Assembly: GCF_000143415.4 (NCBI RefSeq)
Contig: NW_003314326.1
Coordinates: 681,141-745,140, forward strand
Direction: 5' to 3'
Origin: Selaginella moellendorffii
Lineage: Eukaryota > Streptophyta > Lycopodiopsida > Selaginellales > Selaginellaceae
Length of the DNA: 64,000 nucleotides
Positions 34,566 to 44,178 of the stretch are shown piece after piece (position 1 is the stretch's first letter; each line of letters starts with the position of its first letter). The notes below the pieces were generated by a model. It saw only the letters and a list, made by a program, of their open reading frames with translations, did not search any database and had not been told where the DNA came from. The translations under genes and the position numbers were made by a program.

Positions 34566-35862
34566 TCAGACTGTTATTTTTTGCCTCCAACGCCTATACA
34601 ATAATCTTGGAATTTCATCACTCTCCACACTATCAGGATCTAAACCCAATAGTAATGCCATCTCTTTTCTAATACGTCCACGCTCATGTTCAGTGGTCGA
34701 AGAACCCATCCAGTTGAGTAGATTATGGAGATGCGGATAGTGCTTGGCTAGAGCTTCCGTGTTCGTGCCAATGTCTCGTGCAGACCCGATTTGTAGCACG
34801 TTTCTTGCTTGATATTCTGCGCGTGGGAGATGTATATGATAGATCGGAGGGGCGAGTTGCCTTTTATCAGACGGACAACTCTTGTCTTGAAGACTTTCTT
34901 CACCTCCTCGCCCACCATAATATCCACAACTATCTCTTGCATCGCCAAGCTAGAATGCTGCCTGGAGACGGCATAGAACCGGATGTTCTGATCGTCCAAC
35001 ACCTTCCTATTGATCAAGTCTGGAAACCTTGTCTCGCCCTTCATTGTTCGGTAGTAGGGGATCACGTCTGCGATGTCGGGTGTTACTGGACTTGCCAGCA
35101 TCTTCTGCTTCAGTTTCTCCACCCACTCATCAGATACTAGCCTGTGGTTGTATTTGCTTTGGATGTCGATACGGCTCACGTCGATTGTATATACTTTGTT
35201 GGAATAGTAACAAGTACTATTATCTGCGACGATTTTTGCTGCCTCTTCTTGCTCTTTGTGCTCTTTGCGGCTCTTCTTTTTGGTGGGTGTAGTGTTCGAA
35301 CCCGAGGCAATGGCATCACCGAGTAGCTTCTTTTTTGGAGTAGGAGAGTCGGACGTCGGCTTGAGCTTGACCACCCTTTTCTGCTTCGGGGTAGTTTCCA
35401 GATCGACCCCCTTTCCCTTCGCTTCGCGAACTGGAGGCACTCTCAACGGCTCAATGTTGGAATATAGTTTTTGAACATCGCCGTAGGTGAGGTCCGTGGA
35501 TTCCATGTGATCTTCATAGACCCGCAACGTCTTTGAAATTGTGGGCCTCCTGGACAACCTCTCCCTAGCTCCCTCTAGGAATTCCTCATAGCCGCTGCCC
35601 CCCTCCGGGAAGCCGCTAGGATGTGCAAGGTGGATCTTGAAGGCGGACGCTGTCTCTACCACAAGTGCCAGTCCATATTCTTGCATGGAACTGCATGGAG
35701 TGTCTGTCACTTGGATGAGGATCCCCATGCATTCTTTTCTCCCACCATCTGTGTTGTACAGCCTCAGATCCTCGCCTTCCATCCCGAAAGTCCAACTGGT
35801 GAGCTCCTCCCCCTTCTCTGCATCCACATTGACAGTGGCTGGAAGAACGCAATTCCTCGCCT
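34566..35862 (-). CDS. Element T protein 1: ParB-like nuclease-fold protein (one frameshift)
   Basis: The minus-strand frame opens near 35,862, just after a likely splice acceptor (TTCTGAACAG); the first in-frame ATG is at 35,782. It runs to about 34,800, where a single-base loss moves the rest (IGSARDIGTNTEALAKHYPH to the stop at 34,566) into another frame. The N-terminal half is unassigned. A basic, low-complexity linker (TPKQKRVVKLKP, TPTKKKSRKEHKE) follows at about 35,230-35,400. The C-terminal half has YTIDVSRIDI, KYNHRLVSDEWVEKLKQKML, DIADVIPYYR and RFYAVSRQHSSLAMQEIV. That order matches the ParB/sulfiredoxin-like N-terminal fold, in which a box like GxHRxxA binds nucleotide. The assignment is by motif only. 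It is divergent from the DUF7869-like gene and could bind the palindromic sites or act with the transposase. Confidence 0.65.
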
Positions 35863-35915
35863 GTTCAGAAATGCACAACAATTAGAGCTGACAGATGAAA
35901 AGCTAGCAGCTGGAA

Positions 35916-36074
35916 ATAACGTGAGGCCACATGCCATTCACCACTGCATCAGATGTCTTGAGGCTGCATCCTAAGATGGCGTGAGGCTACACGCCATCTG
36001 TAACCGGACTGCACTCGAGAGCCCAATCGGTGCATGCCAATGTTGCTACTGAATGGCATGTGGCCTCATGCCAT
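35916..36074. promoter_or_regulatory. Element T palindromic sites 3-5
   Basis: Sites at 35,916-35,937, 35,976-35,997 (arms ATGGCGTG and CACGCCAT, exact 8-bp inverse) and 36,053-36,074 (ATGGCATG, GTGGCCTCATGCCAT). They lie just upstream of the ParB-like coding exon, a promoter-like position. Confidence 0.8.
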
Positions 36075-36299
36075 TTTCTACTTGGCCTAAAAGACTTACC
36101 ATTTGAAGCCGAATGGAGGCGTGACAATCGAGGCCGGACTCGCTGGCGAATGTGCACTGTGTGTGCAATGGATCGTAGCAGCAAGGCTACTCTGCCACTT
36201 ACAGTTGGAGAGTGGCGCTGAAATCTCCCGGGACGCCAAGTGGGCTGCGTGTGGGTGGCGGAGTGGGCGGCGGAGTTGGCGGCGAAGTTACAAACTGGG

Positions 36300-37130
36300 T
36301 GTGTCTTGAAGTGGACGCCGATGCACACGAGCGCGATGCGAGCACGATGCGAGCACGAGTGTGATGCAAGCGCGAGTGGACGCCGATGCACACGAGAAAC
36401 CTGTAGAGAAGGTAGATGAGCGCGAATGTGAGTGTGATCGCGAGTGGGAACGCGATGCAAGCGCGAGTGTGCGAGCGCGATGCGAGCACGAGTGTGCGAG
36501 CGCGAGTGTGCGAGCGCGATGCGAGCGCGAGTGTGCCAGCGCGAGTACGAAGCAAAATGCAAAACCTAACCTCACACGCGCGAAATGTCACGACGGTTGG
36601 TAATCCCGCAACGTCATCATTCCTCGGACTTGGGCGCCACCATTAATTTCTAGATCACCGCGCGCATGCCGAACAGTTACACGGCGAATAATCTTGGCGC
36701 AAATTGCTGACATGGCATGGCAAAGTTCGAATCACTGACATGGCACAGCTGGATCGAGGCAAGGACATGATGTGACAAAGTTCAACCTCCGACAGCAAAG
36801 TCTAGAAGCTACTCAGTTTGAAATTTGTCAGAGGAATCATAAGATCTGGTTTGTCAGAGGATTTGATGTGACGTTCAAGCGTGTGTTATTTTTGAATTCT
36901 CGAACTCATTCCTAGGTCTATCATTTTTGTGCGCCGTGTTCTTGGTTCCGCTGAGCGTAGTGAGCGCTGCTTGTGTAAGCGGCGTTGTGAGCTGTGGTTT
37001 ATGCGTCTACGAGCGGTTGCGGCATTGTGAGCGCCATTGCGAGCGGCAGTTTATGCGAGTGGCAGTTTGTGCGAGCGGCACTACGAGCAGTTGCGGTGTT
37101 GCGAGCGGCACTATCTTTGGTGTGGCTACC
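36300..37130. repeat. GC-rich degenerate minisatellites in the divergent promoter region of T
   Basis: At 36,320-36,545 units like GCGAGCGCGAGTGTGC repeat, with CG-rich composition unlike the AT-rich surroundings. A second set (GCGAGCGGCAGTTTATGC type) covers about 36,950-37,115. The long open frames seen here on the minus strand, rich in R, H, A and S, are by-products of this repetition. Confidence 0.75.
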
Positions 37131-37203
37131 GCTTCCTCTTGATATTTGGCACTTGTTCTTCTTGGTATGTTCACCATGGAATGGCTTAGTACCACATTTA
37201 GAA

Positions 37204-37599
37204 ATGGCATGAGGCCACATGCCATCTTGGGCCCTTGCAATTTCATGGCTAGCGTATTGTCATGTATGTTTTTACTTGCCTGCAGCTGTGTGTATATCAA
37301 GATGGCATGAGGCCTCATGCCATCTTTGGCCCTTGCTAGCCTATTGCCATATTCCTTTTGCCTTGCTGCAACTGTATATATTTTTGTATGGGTGACTAGT
37401 CACGCACACAAAAATATATACAGTTGCAGCAAAGCAAAAAGAATATAGCAACAGGCTAGCAGGGGCCAAAGATAGTGTGAGGCCTCATGCCATTAGTGGT
37501 ACCACTAATGGCATGAGGGCTTATGCCAATTTTGTGAATGCGAAATTTCACGTGGGTGTCAATAGCATGTTTGAATAATGGCATGTAGCCTCATGCTAT
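37204..37599. promoter_or_regulatory. Element T palindromic sites 6-10 with a long hairpin
   Basis: Sites at 37,204-37,225, 37,302-37,323 (perfect palindrome, centre AGGCCT), 37,472-37,493, 37,508-37,529 and 37,578-37,599. Sites 7 and 8 cap an inverted repeat whose arms (37,302-37,391 and 37,404-37,493) meet at the palindrome GTGACTAGTCAC (37,392-37,403). Sites 8 and 9 overlap a perfect 28-bp palindrome (37,487-37,514). All lie 80-480 bp upstream of the DUF7869-like ATG. Confidence 0.85.
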
Positions 37600-37681
37600 T
37601 GAGGTTGTTTGGTATGTTATGATTTAGGCCATTCTCTAATCATTTTTTGTATGGTCTTAACTTCTTTTCTGCACTTTTAGA

Positions 37682-40577
37682 ATGGCCTCCGCAAGTGCGA
37701 CGCATGTTCCCTCCGTGGATCTTAAGAACCGTGCTACATGGATTCAGGCAAAGGTGTTTCTAAACAACCTCGAGGGGGAGGTGGTAGCTGAGGGCTTAGC
37801 CACAGTTGTCGATCCAAGAGATGTAGTTGCTAATCAAGAATTGGGCTGGGATGATATTGGAGTTGCAATTTTAGAGGTTGTTGACACAAAAGAAAACAGT
37901 CTGACTATTGGAAGCATTGTGCGGTGGAAATTGAGGCACTTAGTGTTTGAGAATGTGAAGGATTCACAATCAAACACCACTACAACTGATGACAGAACAT
38001 CTCTTCATGGGAAAAGAAAGTACACCTTCCTAAAGTGTAGCCAAAGGGATCTGAGCAACGAACCGAAAAGGCAGAAAATGGTGATGGAGGTTCGAATGGT
38101 CTCGACAGTTGCTTGTTGCAAAAGGAAGTGCTGTCAACATGCTGATTGGGATGCTATTGAAGAGGAGAGAGCAAGATACAAGACATTGTCCTGGAAGGCA
38201 GCTTGCAATTTTGTGTATGAGGCATTACGGTCATCTGTTGATGCTTCAGAACATCAGGTGGGGGGCATGGTCTTCCAGAGGGGTTTGGTTTGCATGAAGG
38301 CATGGAGAATCATTTATGGAGTCCCTCGAACCACATTCTACAGAATCAAAACTGAGTTCAAGGAACAAAGGGTTCAACAGGCAGTCCATGGGAACAACGA
38401 TACGCACAAAACTAGGGGTCATGTTATATATGGAGAGGCAATCTTCAAGAGGTGTGTCGAGACGTGTAGCGAGCAGCAACCACATAAAACCCGCCTCTTG
38501 GAAGATGGAACACGAGACACCCAATGAGTTCTCCCTTCCATGTATACCAAGGGGGCCATATTGGAAGATGTGAATCGGGAACTCTAGAGTAATGGCTACA
38601 GGAAGCTGAGCCAATCTAGATTTAGTAGATTGTGGAGCAACAGGTTCAGGGATGTGAGTATAGGAAAGTACTCCAGCTTTTCAAAGTGTGACGAGTGCAC
38701 TGCTATCAAAATGGCTTTGTCGAAGAATTCTTGCATCGCTCAAGAGCGAGAGACGTTGGTTAGAAGGCGGCTCGACCACAACATCGAGCAGAGAAGCTGC
38801 AGAACTGCATATTATCATAACAAGATTCTCTCCATGGAGAGACCTGACTCTTACCTCTGCATCATCCACGACAAAATGGACCAGAAAAAGACGTGCTTAC
38901 CTCGACTCAATCCTGCCCCCAAGGCAATCTCTTCATCCATGCAGCTACCTGTGTCTCTGTTTGGCATAATCGCTCATGGGCATGGTGCCCAGAACTATGG
39001 GAACTTTTTTGTACCTCTATGGGGTGGCAGGGGTGCAAACATGATGATTGCGTCCCTAGCAAAACACTTAAGGTCTCTGCAAAGTGCGCAGACTGAGCTA
39101 AACGGCCAACCTTTGCATAAGGTCCTTGTCGATCGAACCCCATACAGGGTTCAGCTGGAGGAGGAGCAAAGGCTTGCAGTATTGTGTGGGGCCCCATACC
39201 ATCCCAGTGAATATGTTGGCCGTCAGATTGTAGGGTTATCACGTGAGGCCTCATGCCATTCCGACGAGGCTGGTCGCCCGGTGAATGCACAGCCTCATCC
39301 AAACGAAGCAGAATCTCAAGGAAGTTCTTGCGGCCGATGTGGCCTTCCACCCCATCTTCTGCTCCAAACAGACAATGCTGGCAGTGAGAACAAAAACATG
39401 TACGTCTTCGCGTACTTGGCGATGCTTGTTGCCAAAGGCATATTTGAAACGGTTACACTTGGCTTTCTCATGGTTGGGCACACTCATGAAGACGTCGATG
39501 CCATGTTCAGTCACCTGGCAGAGTCCCTCCGGCGATCCAATGTCCTCACCCTCCCACAACTCTACGATGAATTCCAAAATTGCATCAAAGGCACTGTTGA
39601 AGCTGCACTTATGACAAAGGTTCCAGACTTTAAGGGGTTTGTAAGAGGCTACATCAGGGACGGATCCGAAATGCTGATTGGCCACTCCAAGCCTCTTCAG
39701 CTTCATTTCAGCATGCGTGACGGTGCTCCAGTGATGAGGTACAAGATGAGAGAATGGGACACAGTGTGGCTGCCAGTGGACGGCATTGAACTCTTCAAGA
39801 GAAATCCCATAACTGGGGAACCTATGATTCCTCAGGGTTCCCCACGGCCGATGCACCCGGATGGACTCAAAGACCAGGAAAGTATAGTGGCCGGGATTAG
39901 ACAGCATATTGCCTTCTGGAAGAGGGGGTTGGTGTTTGGTGGAGAATCCTATTTTCAGAGGTGCAAGCCTTTGCTCGAATACTGGGAGAAGATTATATCT
40001 GCTATCCAAAATGGGCCGGTTGTATATGAAGAATTGGAAGAGTCCTTTTGGCCAGAACCCAGAGCACCAGATAGTAGCGGAACAATGTCCTCTGGAAATG
40101 CAGTGACAGATAACGATGTTGAGGATCACTATTGTGGGCCGAGGAACAAGAAGCCGGATTCAGCATTCAATCCAGTACAGGTCTGCAAAGGAATGGTCGT
40201 GCTTGTCAGACCCAGTAATAAAAAACAAATGATATGGGTGGGGCGCTGCATCACTGATGCAGAGGAGGACGCAGAAACTAACTCCTTCAATGTAACTGTG
40301 GAATGGTTCAAGCCAAGTTCCGGATATACGAAGGATTGCCTAGAAAAGAGATGGGTGCTGAATCCAAGGGATCCCAGCATGAGCATATCGGTGGATAATG
40401 TTGTGCATGGTTGGATGCGGAAGCAGAGTGCCACCATCACCTTGCCAGACCATGCAAGAGATGCAGCAAGAGCATTCATAACCCGGGTTCAAGGTGAGAT
40501 TCATTAATATTCCTTTACTAAGTTTCTAATGTATTTTATTTCAAGGTGAACAATCCGAATCTGAATCAGAGGCGTGA
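37682..40577 (+). CDS. Element T protein 2: DUF7869-like, probable DDE/RNase H-fold transposase (two in-frame stops)
   Basis: One frame runs from the ATG at 37,682 to 40,493. It is interrupted only by TGA at 38,525 and TAG near 38,585; coding-like sequence (VLPSMYTKGAILEDVNREL) lies between them. A 52-bp intron (40,494-40,545) then adds GEQSESESEA and a stop at 40,577. A cysteine cluster (ACCKRKCCQHADWD, about residue 144) is followed by YSSFSKCDEC and IHDKMDQKKTCLPR (about residue 395). The core LLLQTDNAGSENKNMYVFAY (about 558) and FLMVGHTHEDVDAMFSHLAE (about 595) matches DUF7869-type proteins. The aspartates in IHDKMD, QTDN and HEDVD are candidates for an RNase H-like metal site; the transposase role is inferred. 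An alternative is that an intron from about 38,451 to 38,600 removes both stops. Confidence 0.75.
39238..39259. promoter_or_regulatory. Element T palindromic site 11, inside the transposase-like gene
   Basis: CACGTGAGGCCTCATGCCAT with the full right arm lies in frame in a poorly conserved linker (encoding LSREASCHS) of the DUF7869-like protein, about 110 bp before the ENKN core. Confidence 0.7.
40494..40545 (+). other. Intron near the end of element T protein 2
   Basis: GTTCAAG|GTGAGATT ... TTTCAAG|GTGAACAA. Removal joins VQG to EQSESESEA and a stop. The length matches other introns in the window. Confidence 0.65.
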
Positions 40578-41087
40578 TGGCATGTGGCCTTACGGTGAGA
40601 TGATACAAATAACAAGTATAAATTCTTAGTTGTTCTAGCAAATCTTACTTAAAGTTCAAGGTGAACAAGCTGAATATGAATTCATCGGATTGTTATAACA
40701 AATTGTGAGGTGATGGCATGAGGCGATACGCCATTTGAGAGTGGTAGCCATTCCTATATGAGGTGAGTGAAATATTTATTAGAAATACTTCATTCAATTG
40801 TGCACTTCTAAGTCTTGGTCCACTCAGTACTGTTTGCATGTTTCTATTTTAATTCTTTCTCTAAAATGTTATTTAGCATGTGGCTTCATGCCATTGCTCC
40901 CCACAATCATGCATTGAATTTTTCTATCCTTGCATAATACTTCTCCATATATATAGCATGTGCGCACATGTGATATGGTTCATTAGGCCTGATATAGTGT
41001 GTGAGGTAAAATAAAGATGATGTGACATATGCATTTACCAATCATACGTGCATAAATCTAATAATATGGCGTGTGGCCCATATTAAT
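40577..41087. promoter_or_regulatory. Element T palindromic sites 12-16
   Basis: Sites at 40,577-40,598 (its first base is the last base of the stop codon), 40,713-40,734, 40,873-40,894, 40,953-40,974 (variant GCATGTGCGCACATG) and 41,066-41,087. The terminal coding exon sequence (TTCAAGGTGAACAA...) is also duplicated at 40,658-40,685, and in inverted form at 41,919-41,945. Confidence 0.75.
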
Positions 41088-41207
41088 GGCACATAAACCC
41101 ATATTGTGGGCTTACGTGCTTTATGTACCATCATTCCCTTGCAGCGTGTGTGTTGGTTTCCTTTTATAACACAACGAACTCCATATTTTAGGGTGAAGAG
41201 CGTTCTC

Positions 41208-41465
41208 ATGGCAAGCACAAAATCTGTAAGTGAGGCAGAAAAGGAGACGGAGAAGGAGATAGGTGAAGATGTAAAATATATAAGTCTTCCAAACTCCCCG
41301 TACTATACTCCAGGTGATCATTTTTCTGAACAAACGGCAACATTAACAACTATTGAGAACGCCCCAGTAACGTCAGAGACAACAATCCAAAGCAAAACAA
41401 CTGACCCGGAGAAGGATGATAGTACCGCTGAGAGTACCAAAAAGGAGGTGTCCACTAGCGCTTAG
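41208..41465 (+). CDS. Element T protein 3: small acidic protein of unknown function
   Basis: The frame is open from 41,106, but the likely start is the ATG at 41,208 (MASTKSVSEAEKETEKE), which begins MAS like the neighbouring large gene. An AG (CATATTTTAG) at 41,192 could be a leader-intron acceptor. The product of about 85 residues is rich in E, K, S and T, with one PNSPYYTPGD motif and no known domain. It sits between palindromic sites 16 and 17. It could be an accessory protein of the element or chance, and I would not assign a function. Confidence 0.4.
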   Translation: MASTKSVSEAEKETEKEIGEDVKYISLPNSPYYTPGDHFSEQTATLTTIENAPVTSETTIQSKTTDPEKDDSTAESTKKEVSTSA

Positions 41466-41472
41466 GCTTATA

Positions 41473-41899
41473 ATGGTGTGTGCCCTCATGCCATTTACTT
41501 GATCACCAAATACTTTTTTCCCTTTGCACTAGTATATCTTAATACCGGTCTGAGAAATAGAATGGCATGTGCCCTCAGGCCTTTTACTAAATCACCTTTG
41601 AAAGAAATGCAAGCCTCTATGTCGTAAAAAAAAGGTACTAGAGAAATTCCTTAATAATATGAATGTTATTTAGTTTCATGAAAATACACTAAGGGTCAAA
41701 TGAGTTAAATGACTTCTCCAGACTAGCAATGCCTCTTGCTACACCTTCACAATTAGATTCGTTAAAAAAAGATAACATTGAATAATATCTAAATGTTCTC
41801 ACCATTAAGTTATATGTCTGGCTAATAGGAATGACGTTCATCTTGGAAAGCTCACCACACGCTCAATGAACAAACAAATAGTGTGTGCGTGCATGCCAT
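41473..41899. promoter_or_regulatory. Element T palindromic sites 17-19 (right subterminal)
   Basis: Sites at 41,473-41,494, 41,562-41,583 and 41,878-41,899 keep one full arm (CATGCCAT or ATGGCATG) and a degenerate partner. They mirror the sites at the left end. Confidence 0.72.
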
Positions 41900-42101
41900 C
41901 GCTCTTCTTTAGCTTCAAATTCAGCTTGTTCACCTTGACAATGAGATTTATTATACAACCAGATGGACTCAGTCTGGACACAAACTCACCGCACTAGTCA
42001 CCATGCCCCAGATATGTCTAGCCCCTGGACAAAAAACATATAATTTCACGTCATTTTCAAATACTTGAAAATTTGTACCTAGTCCCATTTTACTGAATAA
42101 A

Positions 42102-42125
42102 TCCCACTTTAACGAAATAGAGCTT
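42102..42125 (-). repeat. Element T right terminal inverted repeat
   Basis: Perfect inverse of 34,124-34,147. It is followed by ATTT at 42,126-42,129. Confidence 0.85.
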
Positions 42126-42129
42126 ATTT

Positions 42130-43913
42130 GTGGAAGACTTTATTTTAAATCTAGACAAGAATTGTTTTTTCAAGGCAAATTTCTCTTTAGCCTCTTTGCC
42201 AACTGGTAATAATAGTCAATATAAGTCTTTGCTCAAACTTGTATGATAGATTATTAAGCTTTGCAATGTATTTCAGAATTTCTAGGAGTGTCTAAAGCTA
42301 TTTCACCTTTTTAGATATCACTCTTTTTCTTAATATTTCTAAAGAAGTAACAAATAGTGTCTTTGCTTTTTCTAGTTCTTTAGAGATTAAAGTGACAGTA
42401 CCAGTGTTTTTAAGACTATCACTTATGCCTAGCAGCAAGCTTTACAGCTCTTTATTCAGCGTTTACAGCGTGAAGCCTCTCAACTGCTTCATCTGGCAAA
42501 TACTTGATTAGCACATGAGATGCTCTATGTGTTCCAAACATAAATATAAATTGAGTTACAACTCTTACTAAAGTAGTTATATAATTTTACTTACGTGGAA
42601 AACATTTACTAGGTGAAAATTCTCTCATGTAAGGAGGTACGTACACCTTGTGGATCACATATCACAAAGGGTGGTTCACACCTTGCAAAGGGTGGTTCAT
42701 GCTTAGAGTGGTGAGTATTTCCTTTGCCAGCAATTGAGCATCACTGGTCTAAAGAGCAGACTTTCATGCCTATTCACTTGTATATTTATTCTTTATTTAT
42801 GCCTCACTTTAGGGGATATGAGGCGCATTTCACATGATTGCCCTTGATTCCTCCCTATGGGGCTAGATGTGATGTGAATACTCTGAAAATTTATAAGAGA
42901 GTGAAAACTTTCACACTAAGCAATGCTTGTAATCTTAGATATTTGACTAATCTCTTTGACAAGAAATGAGCATTGACTAATTCATCTAGGTGTACTAAGT
43001 GAAAAACGGTTTGAATGGTTAGAGCAGTTCGTGATAACTGTTTCTGAATTTTTGACTTATGAGTCTTGCTTAAGTCTCATAGGCTTTTGCAATATGTGTA
43101 GGAGACTTAAAATCAGGACAAGTCTACTTTCAAACCATGTCTGAGTATTTGTCTAAGCTAAAAGACCTTGGATTAAAGCCTTAAGACATCACAATGTTTT
43201 AATTGTGATTTTGCCTCTATCAAAGCTTCATAATATTTAGGTGATTAATTCCCTAATTTGTTTTTTGCTAAGGCGGACTCTAGCTCTCTTTAACCTGGAG
43301 ACGAAAGTGCCTAATTTTCCTACTTGTGTATGCCTAAAAAAATTGTGACATGCTGCTAAAAAATGTATTCTCTAAAATCCCAAATGAGAACTTGCTCAAA
43401 AGGAAAGCATTCTAAAATAGTCAATTGTGTTTTCCACATCAAATAAACACCATTCCTTCTTCTTTTGGATTTTTTTCAAGAAATTGCTGGCAAAACAATT
43501 TAAATTTGAGTTTCTTGGCAATGTATGCCAAACTAGACAGCTTTCAAAGGAAAACAAAGCTTAACACACAATGCCAACCCAAGCTATGTCTTTCCAAGCT
43601 CTAACTTGTGCCAATTTTAAATTCGTCTTATGCTCTATGACTTAGGTGACGGTTGAAAGATTGTCTTTCTTGTGTTGTCTGGGCACTGAGCCATTGCAAT
43701 TGGAAAAAGAAAGAGCTCATTTATTCAGTGTTGTCTAAGATCAAAGCCTCTGCAATCACTGACAAAATCTACTTGTAATTTTTAGTGTTAAGAACATTTA
43801 GAACATATAAATGATTTTCTTTTGGCTGTTTTTCAAGCCAAAGAGTGATGGCTTATCCCACTGTAGTCCCCAAAAGTGAGTAAGGGCTTTTTCTACCTGT
43901 ACTCGTGTTCTTG
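42130..43913. other. Degenerate sequence right of element T, probably retroelement D or another relic
   Basis: Minus-strand reading next to T gives coiled-coil-like fragments (KELEKAKTLFVTSLEIL) that could be gag of D. A plus-strand phrase at 43,120 (FQTMSEYLSKLKDLG) hints at a different gag relic. Neither can be assigned with confidence. Confidence 0.3.
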
Positions 43914-44178
43914 CCCCTGCCTACAATGACTTCGGACTCAACCTCGGACTCGGTCTTGGACCCGATCTCGGATCTCAGACTCTGTCTCGAACTCGGTCTT
44001 GAACTCGGTCTCCGAATCGGCCTGGGGCTCGATTCCAGACTCTATCTCGAACTCAGTCTCAGAGTCGGTCTTGGACTCAATCTCAGACTCGGTCTTATCC
44101 GATGAACTCTTTGTCATTTCGGTCATGCTTTTCGGGGATCCTTTAGCCTGCGACACCTTGGGGAGTTGGTTCCTTACA
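43914..44178 (-). repeat. Fragment of an A/B-type chromovirus LTR
   Basis: Ends in GGTTCCTTACA and contains CGATGAACTCTTTGTCATTTCGG and the TCGGACTC minisatellite, matching 16,450-16,710 and, inverted, 55,177-55,420. It is the start of an LTR only, a broken copy. Confidence 0.75.

Larger units (their letters stand above)
34124..42125. mobile_element. Element T, candidate new DNA transposon with ParB-like and DUF7869-like genes
   Basis: The 8,002-bp unit is bounded by perfect 24-bp terminal inverted repeats (34,124-34,147 and 42,102-42,125, starting AAGCTCTATTTCG) and flanked by ATTT on both sides (34,120-34,123 and 42,126-42,129), a likely 4-bp target duplication. It holds a minus-strand ParB-like gene, a divergent plus-strand DUF7869-like gene and a small acidic reading frame. 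Nineteen copies of a 22-bp palindrome run from one end to the other. Coding damage is limited to one frameshift and two stops, far less than in the surrounding retroelements, so the insertion is comparatively recent. The left flank is element D pol and the right flank is probably D too. I know of no described superfamily with this gene pair. Confidence 0.8.

Noticed and set aside
35987-36603. R/H/A/S-rich open frames of 130-191 codons on the minus strand
   Set aside because: Produced by the CG-rich minisatellite in element T. No start context or domain.
38451-38600. An intron removing both stop codons of the T transposase-like gene
   Set aside because: GT and AG exist, but the in-between sequence reads as coding (SMYTKGAILEDVNREL), so true stops are preferred; kept as an alternative in the gene entry.
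39251-40129. 292-codon minus-strand open frame
   Set aside because: It is the antisense shadow of the DUF7869-like gene, whose plus-strand motifs are clear.
43050-43900. Possible Copia gag relic (FQTMSEYLSKLKDLG)
   Set aside because: One suggestive phrase only. No protease, integrase or RT motif follows in order.
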